From: an uncultured Oscillospiraceae bacterium
GTDB taxonomy: Bacteria; Bacillota; Clostridia; Oscillospirales; Ruminococcaceae
Assembly (NCBI GenBank): GCA_949298535.1
Contig: CASFXA010000032.1
Coordinates: 1-44,746 of the forward strand
Reading direction: 5' to 3'
Length of the DNA: 44,746 bases
The first letter of the stretch is position 1; every line of letters begins with the position of its first letter. Of this stretch, positions 25,176-33,256 are shown one piece after another. Both the position numbers and the translations under genes were made by a program. The notes beneath the pieces were generated by a model. It worked only from the letters and a program-made list of their open reading frames with translations, searched no databases and was not told where the DNA came from.

Positions 25176-26108
25176 TTATAGCTTTTCCAAAATCCTCAGT
25201 TTGGCTGATTTGCTGCGGCTGTTCTCCCTCAGTTCTTCCTCTCCCGCTTCAATGGGCTTGCGGTTGACCAGTTTTCCACGGGGTTTGTTGCCGCAGACGC
25301 ACACCGGGAAATCCGGCGGGCAGGTGCAGCCCCGGCAAAGGGCGGCAAATTTTTGCTTGACCATCCGGTCTTCCAGGGAGTGGAAGGTGATGATGACAAA
25401 CCGGCCCCCTGGGGCCAACAGCTCAAAAGCTGTGTCCAGGCACCGGGAAAGGCTGTCCAGCTCGCTGTTGACAGCGATGCGGATCGCCTGAAAGGTCCTC
25501 TTGGCAGGGTGGCCCCCCTCGCTGCGGGCCTTGGGAGGGATGGCCTGGCGGATCAGCTCCACCAACTGTCCGGTGGTGTCAATGGGATGGTCCTGCCTGG
25601 CCCGGGCGATTTTCTTTGCAATAGGCAGCGCGTAATGCTCCTCCCCAAACTCCCGGATGATTCTGGCCAAAGAACTGACATCGTAAGTATTGACCACATC
25701 CCAGGCGCTCAGCCCCTCCTGGCTCATCCGCATATCCAGCGGCGCGTCCTGCATATAAGAAAAGCCCCGCTCCGCTGTATCCAGCTGGTAGGAGGAAACC
25801 CCCAGGTCCAACAGAATCCCGTTCACTTCGCCGGGATGGATTCCCTGCTCCTCCAGCACCGACGTCATCTCGGCAAAATCAGTGTGCAGCACCGATGCTG
25901 TGGGAAAGGGCGCCAACCGTTCTGTGGCCACCTCTACCGCCGCAGGGTCCTTATCCAACGCAAACAGCCGGCCTGTGGTCAGCCTTTTGGCGATCTCCCG
26001 GGAATGACCTGCGCCCCCGGCGGTCCCATCCACATAGATTCCTTCCGGTTTTATATTCAGTCCGTCGATACACTCCTGGAGCAGCACCGATTTATGGGAA
26101 AACTCCAT
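25176..26108 (-). CDS. rsmH: 16S rRNA (cytosine-1402-N4)-methyltransferase RsmH (MraW)
   Basis: A cytosolic SAM-dependent enzyme of 310 residues that methylates N4 of C1402 in the decoding centre. The N terminus HKSVLLQECIDGL, SAM motif YVDGTAGGAGHS, ILLDLGVSSYQLD, GFSYMQDAPLDMRM, TFQAIRIAVNSEL and TFHSLEDRMVK are diagnostic. GGGAGG precedes the ATG. It is second in the cluster, 16 bases after mraZ, as in most bacteria. Confidence 0.96.
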   Translation of the reverse strand: MEFSHKSVLLQECIDGLNIKPEGIYVDGTAGGAGHSREIAKRLTTGRLFALDKDPAAVEVATERLAPFPTASVLHTDFAEMTSVLEEQGIHPGEVNGILLDLGVSSYQLDTAERGFSYMQDAPLDMRMSQEGLSAWDVVNTYDVSSLARIIREFGEEHYALPIAKKIARARQDHPIDTTGQLVELIRQAIPPKARSEGGHPAKRTFQAIRIAVNSELDSLSRCLDTAFELLAPGGRFVIITFHSLEDRMVKQKFAALCRGCTCPPDFPVCVCGNKPRGKLVNRKPIEAGEEELRENSRSKSAKLRILEKL

Positions 26109-26124
26109 GGGTCTGTTCCTCCCG

Positions 26125-26547
26125 TCAGAAATCCTTGAGGGAATCCAGCGTCTCCATCATCCGCTGAGCGGTGAGGGTGGAGTTGTATTCCTTCCAGGCG
26201 TTCTTGTTCCAGATCTCCGCCAGAGGAGCGGTACCGATGACCAGCACTTCCTTTTCCAAACCCGCGTAATCCCGCAGGTGGCTGGGAATCACAATTCTTC
26301 CCTGACGGTCCGGCTCCACCTCTGTGGCGCTGGCAAAATAGAAATGCCGCAGCTCCATCGCCTTGGCCTCCGGCTGACGGTTAACCTTTTCCTCAAAGGC
26401 CTTCCAGCCTTCCATGGAATAAACCGCCACACAGGGTTTCAGACCTTTGGTGATAATAAAGCTGTCTCCCAGGTCCTCCCGGAATTTGGCAGGGAAATTC
26501 ATTCTGCCCTTGGCGTCAATACTATGCTCGTACTGTCCAATCAGCAT
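26125..26547 (-). CDS. mraZ: Transcriptional regulator MraZ
   Basis: A 140-residue DNA-binding protein with two AbrB-like MraZ repeats. The first begins MLIGQYEHSIDAKGRMNFPAKFR; the second is EVEPDRQGRIVIPSHLRDYAG. It forms ring oligomers and represses its own cluster in species studied. ATG 26547 is chosen because it gives the conserved N terminus; the frame stays open to 26652 but that stretch holds the promoter and operator boxes. It is first gene of the dcw cluster. Confidence 0.95.
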   Translation of the reverse strand: MLIGQYEHSIDAKGRMNFPAKFREDLGDSFIITKGLKPCVAVYSMEGWKAFEEKVNRQPEAKAMELRHFYFASATEVEPDRQGRIVIPSHLRDYAGLEKEVLVIGTAPLAEIWNKNAWKEYNSTLTAQRMMETLDSLKDF

Positions 26548-26554
26548 CTTCCCC

Positions 26555-26641
26555 ACCACCTTTTCCGCAAATTCTAACCACCAAACACCATAAATTAACC
26601 GCTTTTCACCACCATGTACCAAAATTATAATACAAACCACC
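26555..26641 (-). promoter_or_regulatory. Four GGTGGT boxes, probable MraZ operator array
   Basis: GGTGGT occurs on the minus strand at 26636-26641, 26608-26613, 26577-26582 and 26555-26560, with a partial TGGTGT at 26585-26590. MraZ proteins bind clustered G-T-G-G boxes upstream of mraZ. The spacing here (22 to 31 bases) is wider than the roughly 10-base spacing in E. coli. Autoregulation is inferred. Confidence 0.6.
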
Positions 26642-26652
26642 ATTTCGTGCAA
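26624..26652 (-). promoter_or_regulatory. mraZ/dcw cluster promoter
   Basis: On the minus strand, TTGCAC (26647-26652) and TATAAT (26624-26629) are 17 bases apart. One GGTGGT box lies in the spacer and three lie downstream. Confidence 0.8.
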
Positions 26653-27052
26653 GGGGTTGCGACGGGAAAGGGTATGGTTTTTTCTGGAAAATCATAAAAA
26701 TCTTCTGTATTTTCGCCCTTTTCCGACACATTCCCTCCATAAAGCCTTTGGGCGTGCAGAAGGGTTTTTTGACCGGAGTGGGGAACAAGGGATCGTTTCC
26801 GGTTTGGAAAGGATGGTGGGGACATGAGAGAAGGAGAAAATCAGCGATGCAGCGGTGGAAGATGGTGAATCAGCCCTGTCAATCTGTTTTTCTTTTATTC
26901 ATCATTGATTCTCATTGCCTGCTTCATTATAAAAAAAGAACAAAAAAATTTTTTAACCTCCGGCGCCGCTTTTCCGGACTCTGTCCCCCAAGAAATCCCT
27001 TTCAGAGGCCCTTCTCCGGCTGTTCGTCTGCGCCTGATCCCTCTTAATGGCA
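26653..27052. other. Intergenic region without supported genes
   Basis: About 400 bases upstream of the mraZ promoter. A 99-residue plus-strand frame (26748-27047) exists but its translation is low-complexity, basic and unlike a folded protein. A/T-rich patches (26885-26960) contrast with the GC-rich surroundings. Nothing else is recognised. Confidence 0.5.
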
Positions 27053-27106
27053 GCAAAAAAGCGCTGTGCCCGCCGTCTCCTGAAAGGAAACGGAAAACAC
27101 AGCGCT
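27053..27106 (-). terminator. Intrinsic terminator of the rsmD-coaD-coiled-coil operon
   Basis: AGCGCTGTG (27060-27068) pairs perfectly with CACAGCGCT (27098-27106). On the minus strand the stem is followed by T6. Confidence 0.85.
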
Positions 27107-27129
27107 CATCGCCGGAAAAATTCTGTTGT

Positions 27130-27735
27130 TCAGCCCTTTGGAGCGGAACCGCCCTGATTGGACTGGGGACCCCGCATCGACTCCACTGCGGTGGTTTTAA
27201 GGGCCTGGCGGGTGGCCCGCACCTCCGCCAGCGCCTTGGCCAGGGACTCCTCTGTAGCACGCAGGGCATTCTCCGAAAAATCATAGGCCGCCTGCTTCAT
27301 CTCCCGGGACCGGAGATTGGCCTGAGTCAAGGTGTCGGTGGCTTTACTGGTGGTTTGACTGGTCAGATCAGAAGCCTTGGTGGTGGCCTGAGTCATGATC
27401 TCAGTGGCCTTCTGGTTCGCTTCATTGAGCATGGCCAGCGCCTTGGAATTGGCCTGACGGGTGATGGCTGCCTGATCCACCAGCGCCTTGGCCCGTTCTT
27501 CCGCCTTGCGGATCAGACCCTCGGCCTCTTTCCGGGCCATGGAAAGGATCTCATTGCGGTCCGCCACCACCGCCTTGGCCTGCTTGATCTCGGTGGGCAT
27601 ATTCAAACGGATCTCGTCGATGATGTCCCGGACCTTGTCCGCATCCACAATGCACCTGCCGCCGGAGAGAGGGAGATTCATGGAATTCTCCAGCACCTCG
27701 TCCAAATTGTTCAGCAATACGTCGATGTTAGCCAT
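27130..27735 (-). CDS. Cytosolic coiled-coil protein with 11-residue repeats, ATP synthase subunit H/DivIVA-like in outline
   Basis: A soluble protein of 201 residues with no membrane segment. Residues 1-45 form a conserved-looking head (MANIDVLLNNLDEVLENS, DADKVRDIIDEIRLNMP). Residues 46-185 are predicted almost wholly helical and rich in Ala, Thr, Gln, Lys and Glu. From residue 89 the sequence falls into 11-residue units: AAITRQANSKA, LAMLNEANQKA, TEIMTQATTKA, SDLTSQTTSKA, TDTLTQANLRS, REMKQAAYDFS. Hendecads suggest a nearly straight coiled coil or a long amphipathic helix. Similar proteins are often found near coaD in Clostridia (recollection, not checked). It may be a DivIVA-like scaffold; function unknown. 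Confidence 0.75.
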   Translation of the reverse strand: MANIDVLLNNLDEVLENSMNLPLSGGRCIVDADKVRDIIDEIRLNMPTEIKQAKAVVADRNEILSMARKEAEGLIRKAEERAKALVDQAAITRQANSKALAMLNEANQKATEIMTQATTKASDLTSQTTSKATDTLTQANLRSREMKQAAYDFSENALRATEESLAKALAEVRATRQALKTTAVESMRGPQSNQGGSAPKG

Positions 27736-27838
27736 TCGTAAATCCTCCCTTCGGGGAAAAACGGTTTCGGTCCTTCCCCTGGTCCTGGTCTCAGGCGGAA
27801 ACTACTCCGCCGGTCTATAAGCAGCTGCGCTGCCCTTG

Positions 27839-28345
27839 TCAGCCCTTCGCCTGATGCTCTGCCAACAGCTTGGCCCGGATCTCGTCATGAATACAGGGGG
27901 GAACAAAGCTGGAAATATCTCCCCCCAGTCCGCCTACCTGACGGACAATGGAGGAGCTGAGGTACATATTCTTGGGGCTGGGGGTGAAAAAGATGGTCTC
28001 GCACCGGGGCAGCAGCTTGTGGTTGGTCATAGCCATCTGGAATTCATACTCAAAGTCTGACACCGCCCGGAGGCCCTTGACAATGGCGCTGGCACCGCAG
28101 GCGGCGATATAATCCACCAGCAGGCCGTCGAACAGGTCTACCACCACATTGTCCATGCCAGGATCCTGAGCCAGCGCTTTCTCGATCATCGCCTTGCGCT
28201 CCTGAGGGGTGAAATGATTGTGCTTTTCCTGATTGGCTGCAACCAGCACCACCACCCGATCAAACAAACCGCTGGCCCGGCGGATAATATCCAGGTGGCC
28301 ATTGGTGACAGGATCAAAGCTCCCGGGGCACACCACTGTCTTCAT
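27839..28345 (-). CDS. coaD: Phosphopantetheine adenylyltransferase CoaD
   Basis: A cytosolic nucleotidyltransferase of 168 residues that makes dephospho-CoA from 4'-phosphopantetheine and ATP. The N-terminal GSFDPVTNGHLDII carries the TxGH nucleotide-binding motif, followed by KHNHFTPQER, IVKGLRAVSDFEYE and the C-terminal SSSIVRQV motif. The length is standard. Its ATG overlaps the rsmD stop by four bases (ATGA), the usual rsmD-coaD arrangement. Confidence 0.96.
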   Translation of the reverse strand: MKTVVCPGSFDPVTNGHLDIIRRASGLFDRVVVLVAANQEKHNHFTPQERKAMIEKALAQDPGMDNVVVDLFDGLLVDYIAACGASAIVKGLRAVSDFEYEFQMAMTNHKLLPRCETIFFTPSPKNMYLSSSIVRQVGGLGGDISSFVPPCIHDEIRAKLLAEHQAKG

Positions 28346-28896
28346 TGCTCATCCTCCTCCTGCCGGCGCCTGTAAACCCACAGCTTGATTTTTCCATAGC
28401 GATAGGTCTTCTTCAGCGCGAAGTCTCCCGCCTGCTCCGGCAGCTCCTCGTCCCTTCCCGTTTCGCAGAGGATCACCCCGCCGGGGGACATCTTTTCCGC
28501 CGCCAGCGGCAGAGCCTGGGCCGCCAGCCCCTTGCCATAGGGAGGGTCCATCAGCACGATGTCAAACCCGCCGGAGGTGCTCCGGAGAAAGGAAAGGCAA
28601 TCCATCGCCGCGACTTTGGAATTCTGCCCCAGACCGGTGGACTGCAAATTCTGCCGGGTGATATTCTGGGAATCCCGGGACTGGTCCACAAAAACACAAT
28701 ACCGGGCCCCGCGGCTCAGGGCTTCAATCCCCAACTGGCCGGAACCGCAGAATAAATCGGCCACGCTGGCCCCTTCTATCTCAAACTGCAGGATGCTGAA
28801 CATGGCCTCCTTCACCATATCGGTAGTGGGGCGCACATCCATTCCTTCCAAAGTAACAAGTTTTCTTCCTCTTGCCGTGCCGGTAATTACTCTCAA
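28342..28896 (-). CDS. rsmD: 16S rRNA (guanine-966-N2)-methyltransferase RsmD
   Basis: A cytosolic SAM-dependent methyltransferase of 184 residues. RVITGTARGRKL opens the protein as usual for RsmD, SAM motif I is VADLFCGSGQLGIEALSRGA, and the catalytic motif is LMDPPYGKG. The likely start is TTG 28896 with GGAGA six bases upstream, which gives the family N terminus; the frame is open to 28947 so a longer form is possible. It is first gene of an operon with coaD and the coiled-coil gene. Confidence 0.9.
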   Translation of the reverse strand: MRVITGTARGRKLVTLEGMDVRPTTDMVKEAMFSILQFEIEGASVADLFCGSGQLGIEALSRGARYCVFVDQSRDSQNITRQNLQSTGLGQNSKVAAMDCLSFLRSTSGGFDIVLMDPPYGKGLAAQALPLAAEKMSPGGVILCETGRDEELPEQAGDFALKKTYRYGKIKLWVYRRRQEEDEQ

Positions 28897-28994
28897 AGGT
28901 ATTCTCCATTTCCGCCGGAAGCCGAAAGCTCCGGCTGCCATTCTCACCCCTGTATGATCGGAACCGAATGTACAAGGGGCACTACTCTTCTTAT

Positions 28995-29023
28995 ATCTTA
29001 TTAGACCAAAGGGCCGGTGTCAA
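28995..29023 (-). promoter_or_regulatory. Promoter of the rsmD-coaD operon, overlapping the end of uvrC
   Basis: On the minus strand, TTGACA (29018-29023) and TAAGAT (28995-29000) are 17 bases apart. The -35 box overlaps the uvrC stop codon, so the two units are probably transcribed both separately and by readthrough. Confidence 0.7.
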
Positions 29024-30864
29024 TCTTTTTCATCATTTTGGTGAAGAAAGTGGTATAAACTGGCTGCGGCGGTTCGGTTCATTCCCTTCACCCGGGCCAA
29101 CTCCTCCTGGGTGGCCTCACAGATCGCTTTATAGGTGCGGAAATGACGGAACAGCGCCGCCGCCCGTCCCTCTCCGATCCCCTCCACCTCCGTCAGCCGG
29201 GTGGCTACGCCGCTTTTCTGATGGCTTTTCCGGGAGAACTGAATGGAATAGCGGTGAACCTCATCCTGAATGGATGTCACCAGCGCGAACACCTTCCGGT
29301 TTTGGCTGATGGCAATCTCCCCCTCGTCGGCGGTGATGGCCCTGGTACGGTGGCGGGAATCCTTCACCATACCGAAAACCGGAAGACGGATGCCGTAGCG
29401 CTCCAGCACCATCAGCGCCACATGGACGTGGCCGGCGCCTCCGTCAATGAGCCACAGGTCCGGCAGCCGCTCAAAGCCATCGGGAGCCCCCTCGTGATGG
29501 AGGTATCGCTCCAGACGTCGGGAAAGCATCTGATCCATGGCGGCATAATCGTCCGGGCGATCCTGTTCCCGAATGGTAAAGCGCTTATAGTACTTCTTCT
29601 GGGGGCGGCCATTTTCAAACACCACCATGCCCCCCACAATGGTCTGGCTGCCGATATTGGAAATATCATAGGCCTCCAGATACGCCGGAGGACGATCCAT
29701 TCCCAGCAGCTGCCCCAGCTCATCCACAGCGGTCAGCTCCCGACCGGTGCGGCTGGTTTTCCGGGCCAGCTCCTGGGCGGCATTGTTCCGGGCCATCTCC
29801 ACCAGCTGGAGGGGCTGTCCCCGCTGGGGAACAGTAATCACCATCTTGCGGCTGCTTCTGCCGGAAATCACCTGAGCCGCCATTTCCCGGTCCTCAAAAT
29901 CCCGGTCCACAAACACCTCAGCGGGAATATCGTCCCCCGGCTGATAGTAGCGGAGAATAAATTCCAGCAGCACATGATCCACCGACTCAAAATAATCCAC
30001 CGCGAAGCTCTTTTTATCCCGCAGCCGACCCTCACGGAACACCAGCACCGCCAGGTACACCGTTTCCTCATGCTGCACCGCGGCAATCACATCCAGGCTG
30101 GCATGGTTGTAGGCCATCACCTTCTGCTGCTGGGTGATCCGGTCAATGGCCCGCAGCCGGTCCCGCAAGCGGGCCGCCCGCTCAAAATCCAGCTCCTGGG
30201 CCGCCTGCTCCATCTTCCGGGTGAGGCTTTCCACCGACTGGCTGCCTCCCCTTTTAATAAACTCCAGCGCCTCCTGGAGGGCTTCCTGATAGGTTTCCAG
30301 CGGGATCTTTCCGGTGCAGACCCCCATGCACTGTTTGATGTGGTAGTTCAGGCAGGGGCGGCCCTTGCCGAAATCCTCGGGAAAGCGGCGGTTGCAGGTG
30401 GGCAGGCGGAACACCTTCACCACCTCATCCACCGTTTCGTTGACCACCATGCTGGAAACATAGGGGCCCAGATAGGAGGATTCCGGGTCGGTTCTCTGCT
30501 TTTCCGCTGTGATACGGCTGTAAGGGCCCTTGGAAACCCGGATGTAATGATAACCCTTATCATCCTTGAGCAGAATGTTGTATTTGGGATTGTGGAGCTT
30601 GATGAGGCTGCATTCCAGCACCAGGGCTTCAAATTCGCTGTCGGTGACGATATAATCGAAGTCCTCGACGTGTTCCACCATTTTGTACACCTTGGGCAGA
30701 TGCTTTTCCACCGAACGGAAATAGGAGGAAACCCGGTTTTTCAGGGACTTGGCCTTGCCCACATAAATGATGGTCCCGGTCTTATCCTTCATCAGATAAA
30801 CGCCCGGCTCTTGGGGCAGCAGCAGCGTCTTTTTCCGCAGCTCTCCCAAATGCTGTTCATCCAT
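29020..30864 (-). CDS. uvrC: Excinuclease ABC subunit UvrC
   Basis: The dual-incision nuclease of nucleotide excision repair, 614 residues, normal length. The N-terminal GIY-YIG domain (about 14-95) includes GVYLMKDKTGTIIYVGKAKSLKNR. A UvrB-binding UVR motif (MEQAAQELDFERAARLRDRL) lies near residue 205. The RNase H-like domain includes EAYDISNIG and DGGAGHV. Helix-hairpin-helix motifs (VEGIGEGRAAALFRHF, VKGMNRTAAASLY) end the protein. ATG 30864 follows AAAGGAGGAAG; the upstream alternative at 30906 is weaker. The 30865-31080 leader shows no clear promoter. Confidence 0.96.
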   Translation of the reverse strand: MDEQHLGELRKKTLLLPQEPGVYLMKDKTGTIIYVGKAKSLKNRVSSYFRSVEKHLPKVYKMVEHVEDFDYIVTDSEFEALVLECSLIKLHNPKYNILLKDDKGYHYIRVSKGPYSRITAEKQRTDPESSYLGPYVSSMVVNETVDEVVKVFRLPTCNRRFPEDFGKGRPCLNYHIKQCMGVCTGKIPLETYQEALQEALEFIKRGGSQSVESLTRKMEQAAQELDFERAARLRDRLRAIDRITQQQKVMAYNHASLDVIAAVQHEETVYLAVLVFREGRLRDKKSFAVDYFESVDHVLLEFILRYYQPGDDIPAEVFVDRDFEDREMAAQVISGRSSRKMVITVPQRGQPLQLVEMARNNAAQELARKTSRTGRELTAVDELGQLLGMDRPPAYLEAYDISNIGSQTIVGGMVVFENGRPQKKYYKRFTIREQDRPDDYAAMDQMLSRRLERYLHHEGAPDGFERLPDLWLIDGGAGHVHVALMVLERYGIRLPVFGMVKDSRHRTRAITADEGEIAISQNRKVFALVTSIQDEVHRYSIQFSRKSHQKSGVATRLTEVEGIGEGRAAALFRHFRTYKAICEATQEELARVKGMNRTAAASLYHFLHQNDEKD

Positions 30865-31084
30865 CCTTCTTCCTCCTTTCCAAGGGCTTTTCCCCAACAC
30901 AAACAAAGACCCGGCAGTCTGTTTCTCTCTTTTGCGGCGTCTTTCCCCGCTGCCGCATTTTCTCTCTCAGCTCCTATACCGCAGACGGAAGCTTCCGGCA
31001 AGACAGGGGGCAAAGCTGTCCGGCGAAAACAACAGTGGCCGGAAATCCGGCGTCTGCACCGATCCGCAATCCCTTCAAACGGGC

Positions 31085-31120
31085 AAAAGGTGCGTGGCCA
31101 GCGGTCTGACTACGCACCTT
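31085..31120 (-). terminator. Intrinsic terminator of ptsH
   Basis: AAGGTGCGT (31087-31095) pairs perfectly with ACGCACCTT (31112-31120). On the minus strand the stem runs into TTTT. Confidence 0.7.
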
Positions 31121-31145
31121 CCAGTAAGTTTTTGTTCAGCTTTGA

Positions 31146-31409
31146 TTACTCGGCAAAACCAGAGTCGATCAGCTTTACCAGAGCCTCCACGGACTGCTGC
31201 TCATCAGAGCCATCCGCAATGATCTTGATGGTGGTGCCGCCAACGATACCCAGGGACAAAACACCCAGCAGGCTCTTGGCGTTCACTCTGCGCTCTTCCT
31301 TCTCCACCCAAATGGAGGACTTGAACTCATTTGCCTTCTGGATAAAGAAGGTGGCGGGACGAGCGTGCAGGCCAACATGGTTCTGGACGGTTACTTCTTT
31401 TACATACAT
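31146..31409 (-). CDS. ptsH: Phosphocarrier protein HPr
   Basis: An 87-residue cytosolic phosphocarrier of the sugar phosphotransferase system. The active-site histidine is in NHVGLHARPATFF (His 15) and the regulatory serine phosphorylated by HPr kinase is in RRVNAKSLLGVLSLG, so it is not the Crh paralogue that lacks the histidine. ATG 31409 follows GGAGAG; the frame upstream of it is not conserved-looking. It is monocistronic with its own promoter and terminator. The ptsI partner is not in the window. Confidence 0.93.
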   Translation of the reverse strand: MYVKEVTVQNHVGLHARPATFFIQKANEFKSSIWVEKEERRVNAKSLLGVLSLGIVGGTTIKIIADGSDEQQSVEALVKLIDSGFAE

Positions 31410-31461
31410 AACTTGATCTCTCCTATGCAGCAAATTTCAGTTTGGGCCAGGTTCATGATTG

Positions 31462-31491
31462 ATTATAAGACAATTTGCTTTTATCAGTCAA
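31462..31491 (-). promoter_or_regulatory. ptsH promoter
   Basis: On the minus strand, TTGACT (31486-31491) and TATAAT (31462-31467) are 18 bases apart. The rest of 31492-31662, after the trmD stop, has no clear terminator. Confidence 0.7.
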
Positions 31492-31662
31492 CGGTAAAAT
31501 TCCCGAATCTGGCCTTTCTGGCGGATTTTCTGCCTGTTTTCTATATATTGCCCCAATGGGAGGCGCTTATTTGTGCGTTGTCACCACAAAGTTTTCAACA
31601 ACACCAGCATATTGTACACTTCATCCTGTGGAAAAGCGACTTTCTGGACGATGCTTGTCAGC

Positions 31663-32454
31663 TTACGGCTCACAATGTTCCTTTGTTTCTTCCGGGCTGG
31701 AGGAGGCTGTCACAGGTTTTTCCTGCTGTTGACGGGCCAAAAACGCCCGGTCCGCCTCCGTTAAAGGCGCTTTTTCCAGTAAATCCGGACGTTTGTGCAG
31801 GGTGTTGAGAAGAGACTGTTCCCGGCGCCAGTTTCGAATCCGCCCATGGTCCCCGCTCAGGAGAATCTCCGGCACCTCTCTGCCCCGCCATACCGCGGGC
31901 TTTGTGTACTGGGGATATTCCAGCAAGCCGTTATAGTGGCTCTCCTCCTCGAAGCACAGGTCGTTGGACAACACGCCGGGACACAGCCGTCCCACACAGT
32001 CCACCAGCACCAAGGCCCCCAATTCCCCACCGGTGAGAACATAATCCCCAATGGAAATCTCCTCGTCCACGATCTCATCCAGCACCCGCTGATCCACCCC
32101 TTCATAGTGGCCGCAAAGGATGAACAGGGATTCCATCTTGGACAGCTCCAGCGCCCGCTGCTGGGTGAGGGGCTTCCCCTGGGGGCTCATATAAATGACG
32201 TGAGGATTGCGGGGAAGATCCACCGCCACATCCTGCCAACACAGGTAGATGGGTTCCGCCTGCATCAACATTCCCATTCCGCCGCCATAGGTGGTGTCGT
32301 CCACCCGGTTCCACTTGTTGAAAGCGTATTCCCGGATGTTGTGGATCCGAATATCCAGCTTTCCCGCTTTCACCGCCCGTCCAATGATGCTTTCCTCCGT
32401 CACCCGGCGGCACATATCCGGGAAAAGCGTTGCAATGTCAATCCTCAGGCTCAT
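31663..32454 (-). CDS. trmD: tRNA (guanine-37-N1)-methyltransferase TrmD
   Basis: A SPOUT-class knotted methyltransferase, 263 residues, that makes m1G37 and prevents frameshifting. Motifs: [50 protein letters not shown] and the C-terminal [12 protein letters not shown]. The ATG at 32454 overlaps the end of rimM by 17 bases. The protein is about 20 residues longer than usual; the extra tail after LARQQQEK is Ser/Glu/Pro-rich and probably disordered. It is last in the ylxM-ffh-rpsP-khpA-rimM-trmD operon. Confidence 0.96.
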   Translation of the reverse strand: MSLRIDIATLFPDMCRRVTEESIIGRAVKAGKLDIRIHNIREYAFNKWNRVDDTTYGGGMGMLMQAEPIYLCWQDVAVDLPRNPHVIYMSPQGKPLTQQRALELSKMESLFILCGHYEGVDQRVLDEIVDEEISIGDYVLTGGELGALVLVDCVGRLCPGVLSNDLCFEEESHYNGLLEYPQYTKPAVWRGREVPEILLSGDHGRIRNWRREQSLLNTLHKRPDLLEKAPLTEADRAFLARQQQEKPVTASSSPEETKEHCEP

Positions 32455-32959
32455 CGTCAAAAAGTCCTTTCAAAGGCCGGATCTCCATCCGCTCCCCTTC
32501 CACATCCACCCGAATAACCACCTGGGAAATCGCAGGAATCAGGCGCTCTTTTCCATCCTCGAAGCGGATATGGTAAACATCGTTGGCCCCTGTCTCAGAC
32601 CAGTCGCACAGCTCCCCGTACAGTCTGCCTGTATCCGCGTCGTACACCTGCATCCCCAACAAATCCTGGAGGTAATATTGCCCCTCCTCCAGCTGTTCCT
32701 GGCCGCGGTGAAGATACAGCACCTTGCCCCGCAGGGCCTGAGCCGCCTCAGGGGTATCGCATCCTTTGAGCTTGAGCAGCACCACATTCTTCTGCACCCG
32801 GGCCCGCTCCACTGTCACAGGAGTTTTCCCTCCGTCCAGATAGAGGGTCTCAAAGGCGCACAGATCCTCCGGGCTGTCCCCCCAGGACTGTGCCCGCACC
32901 TCTCCCCGCAAACCGTGGACTGATACAATCTTTCCGCACTCCAAAAATTCTTTCTTCAT
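32438..32959 (-). CDS. rimM: Ribosome maturation factor RimM
   Basis: A 173-residue assembly factor that binds S19 and helps 30S head maturation. The N-terminal RimM domain begins [20 protein letters not shown]. The C-terminal PRC-barrel (about residue 95 on) includes [23 protein letters not shown] and GANDVYHI. Its GGGAGG ribosome-binding site comes directly after a terminator-like hairpin (32979-33011). Downstream trmD overlaps it. Confidence 0.93.
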   Translation of the reverse strand: MKKEFLECGKIVSVHGLRGEVRAQSWGDSPEDLCAFETLYLDGGKTPVTVERARVQKNVVLLKLKGCDTPEAAQALRGKVLYLHRGQEQLEEGQYYLQDLLGMQVYDADTGRLYGELCDWSETGANDVYHIRFEDGKERLIPAISQVVIRVDVEGERMEIRPLKGLFDDEPED

Positions 32960-32978
32960 CCGCTTTTGCCTCCCGCTG

Positions 32979-33011
32979 AAAAAAGGACGGGGCCGCTTTC
33001 AGCGGTCCCGT
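32979..33011 (-). terminator. Terminator/attenuator immediately upstream of rimM
   Basis: ACGGGGCCGCT (32987-32997) pairs with AGCGGTCCCGT (33001-33011), one G-U pair, 3-base loop. On the minus strand it is followed by CC and T6. It stands about 20 bases before the rimM ATG, inside the operon. Confidence 0.75.
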
Positions 33012-33256
33012 TTGCAAACTGTGGAAAAATTCCTTTTGCTGAAAAGGAAACAGTCACTGTCCTCTGAAAAGAGGGACAATGCCAACCTGCCCTGCCGTCA
33101 AACGCCTCAAAGGCTTCCGGCAGAAATGGCCGCCGGCAGCTTCGCTCCTGCCGCAAGGTTGGGAATCAGAGATTGGCTTTGTCCCGGAGCGGAATCCTCC
33201 TCCAAAGCCCATTTCTCCCTTCAGATGCTCCGTTTCATTTTCAGACCACGCTGCTG
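33012..33256 (-). promoter_or_regulatory. Structured leader between khpA and rimM, ending in a terminator
   Basis: About 245 bases with no supported gene. It contains a hairpin with CTGCCG/CGGCAG arms near 33090-33120 and ends in the intrinsic terminator at 32979-33011. Neither a promoter nor a known riboswitch motif is recognised. The layout, long leader plus terminator before an internal operon gene, suggests attenuation. Confidence 0.4.

Noticed and set aside
26748..27047. Small plus-strand frame upstream of mraZ
   Set aside because: Starts codons away from a modest purine-rich site, but the product is basic, low-complexity and lacks any recognisable fold; there is no promoter.
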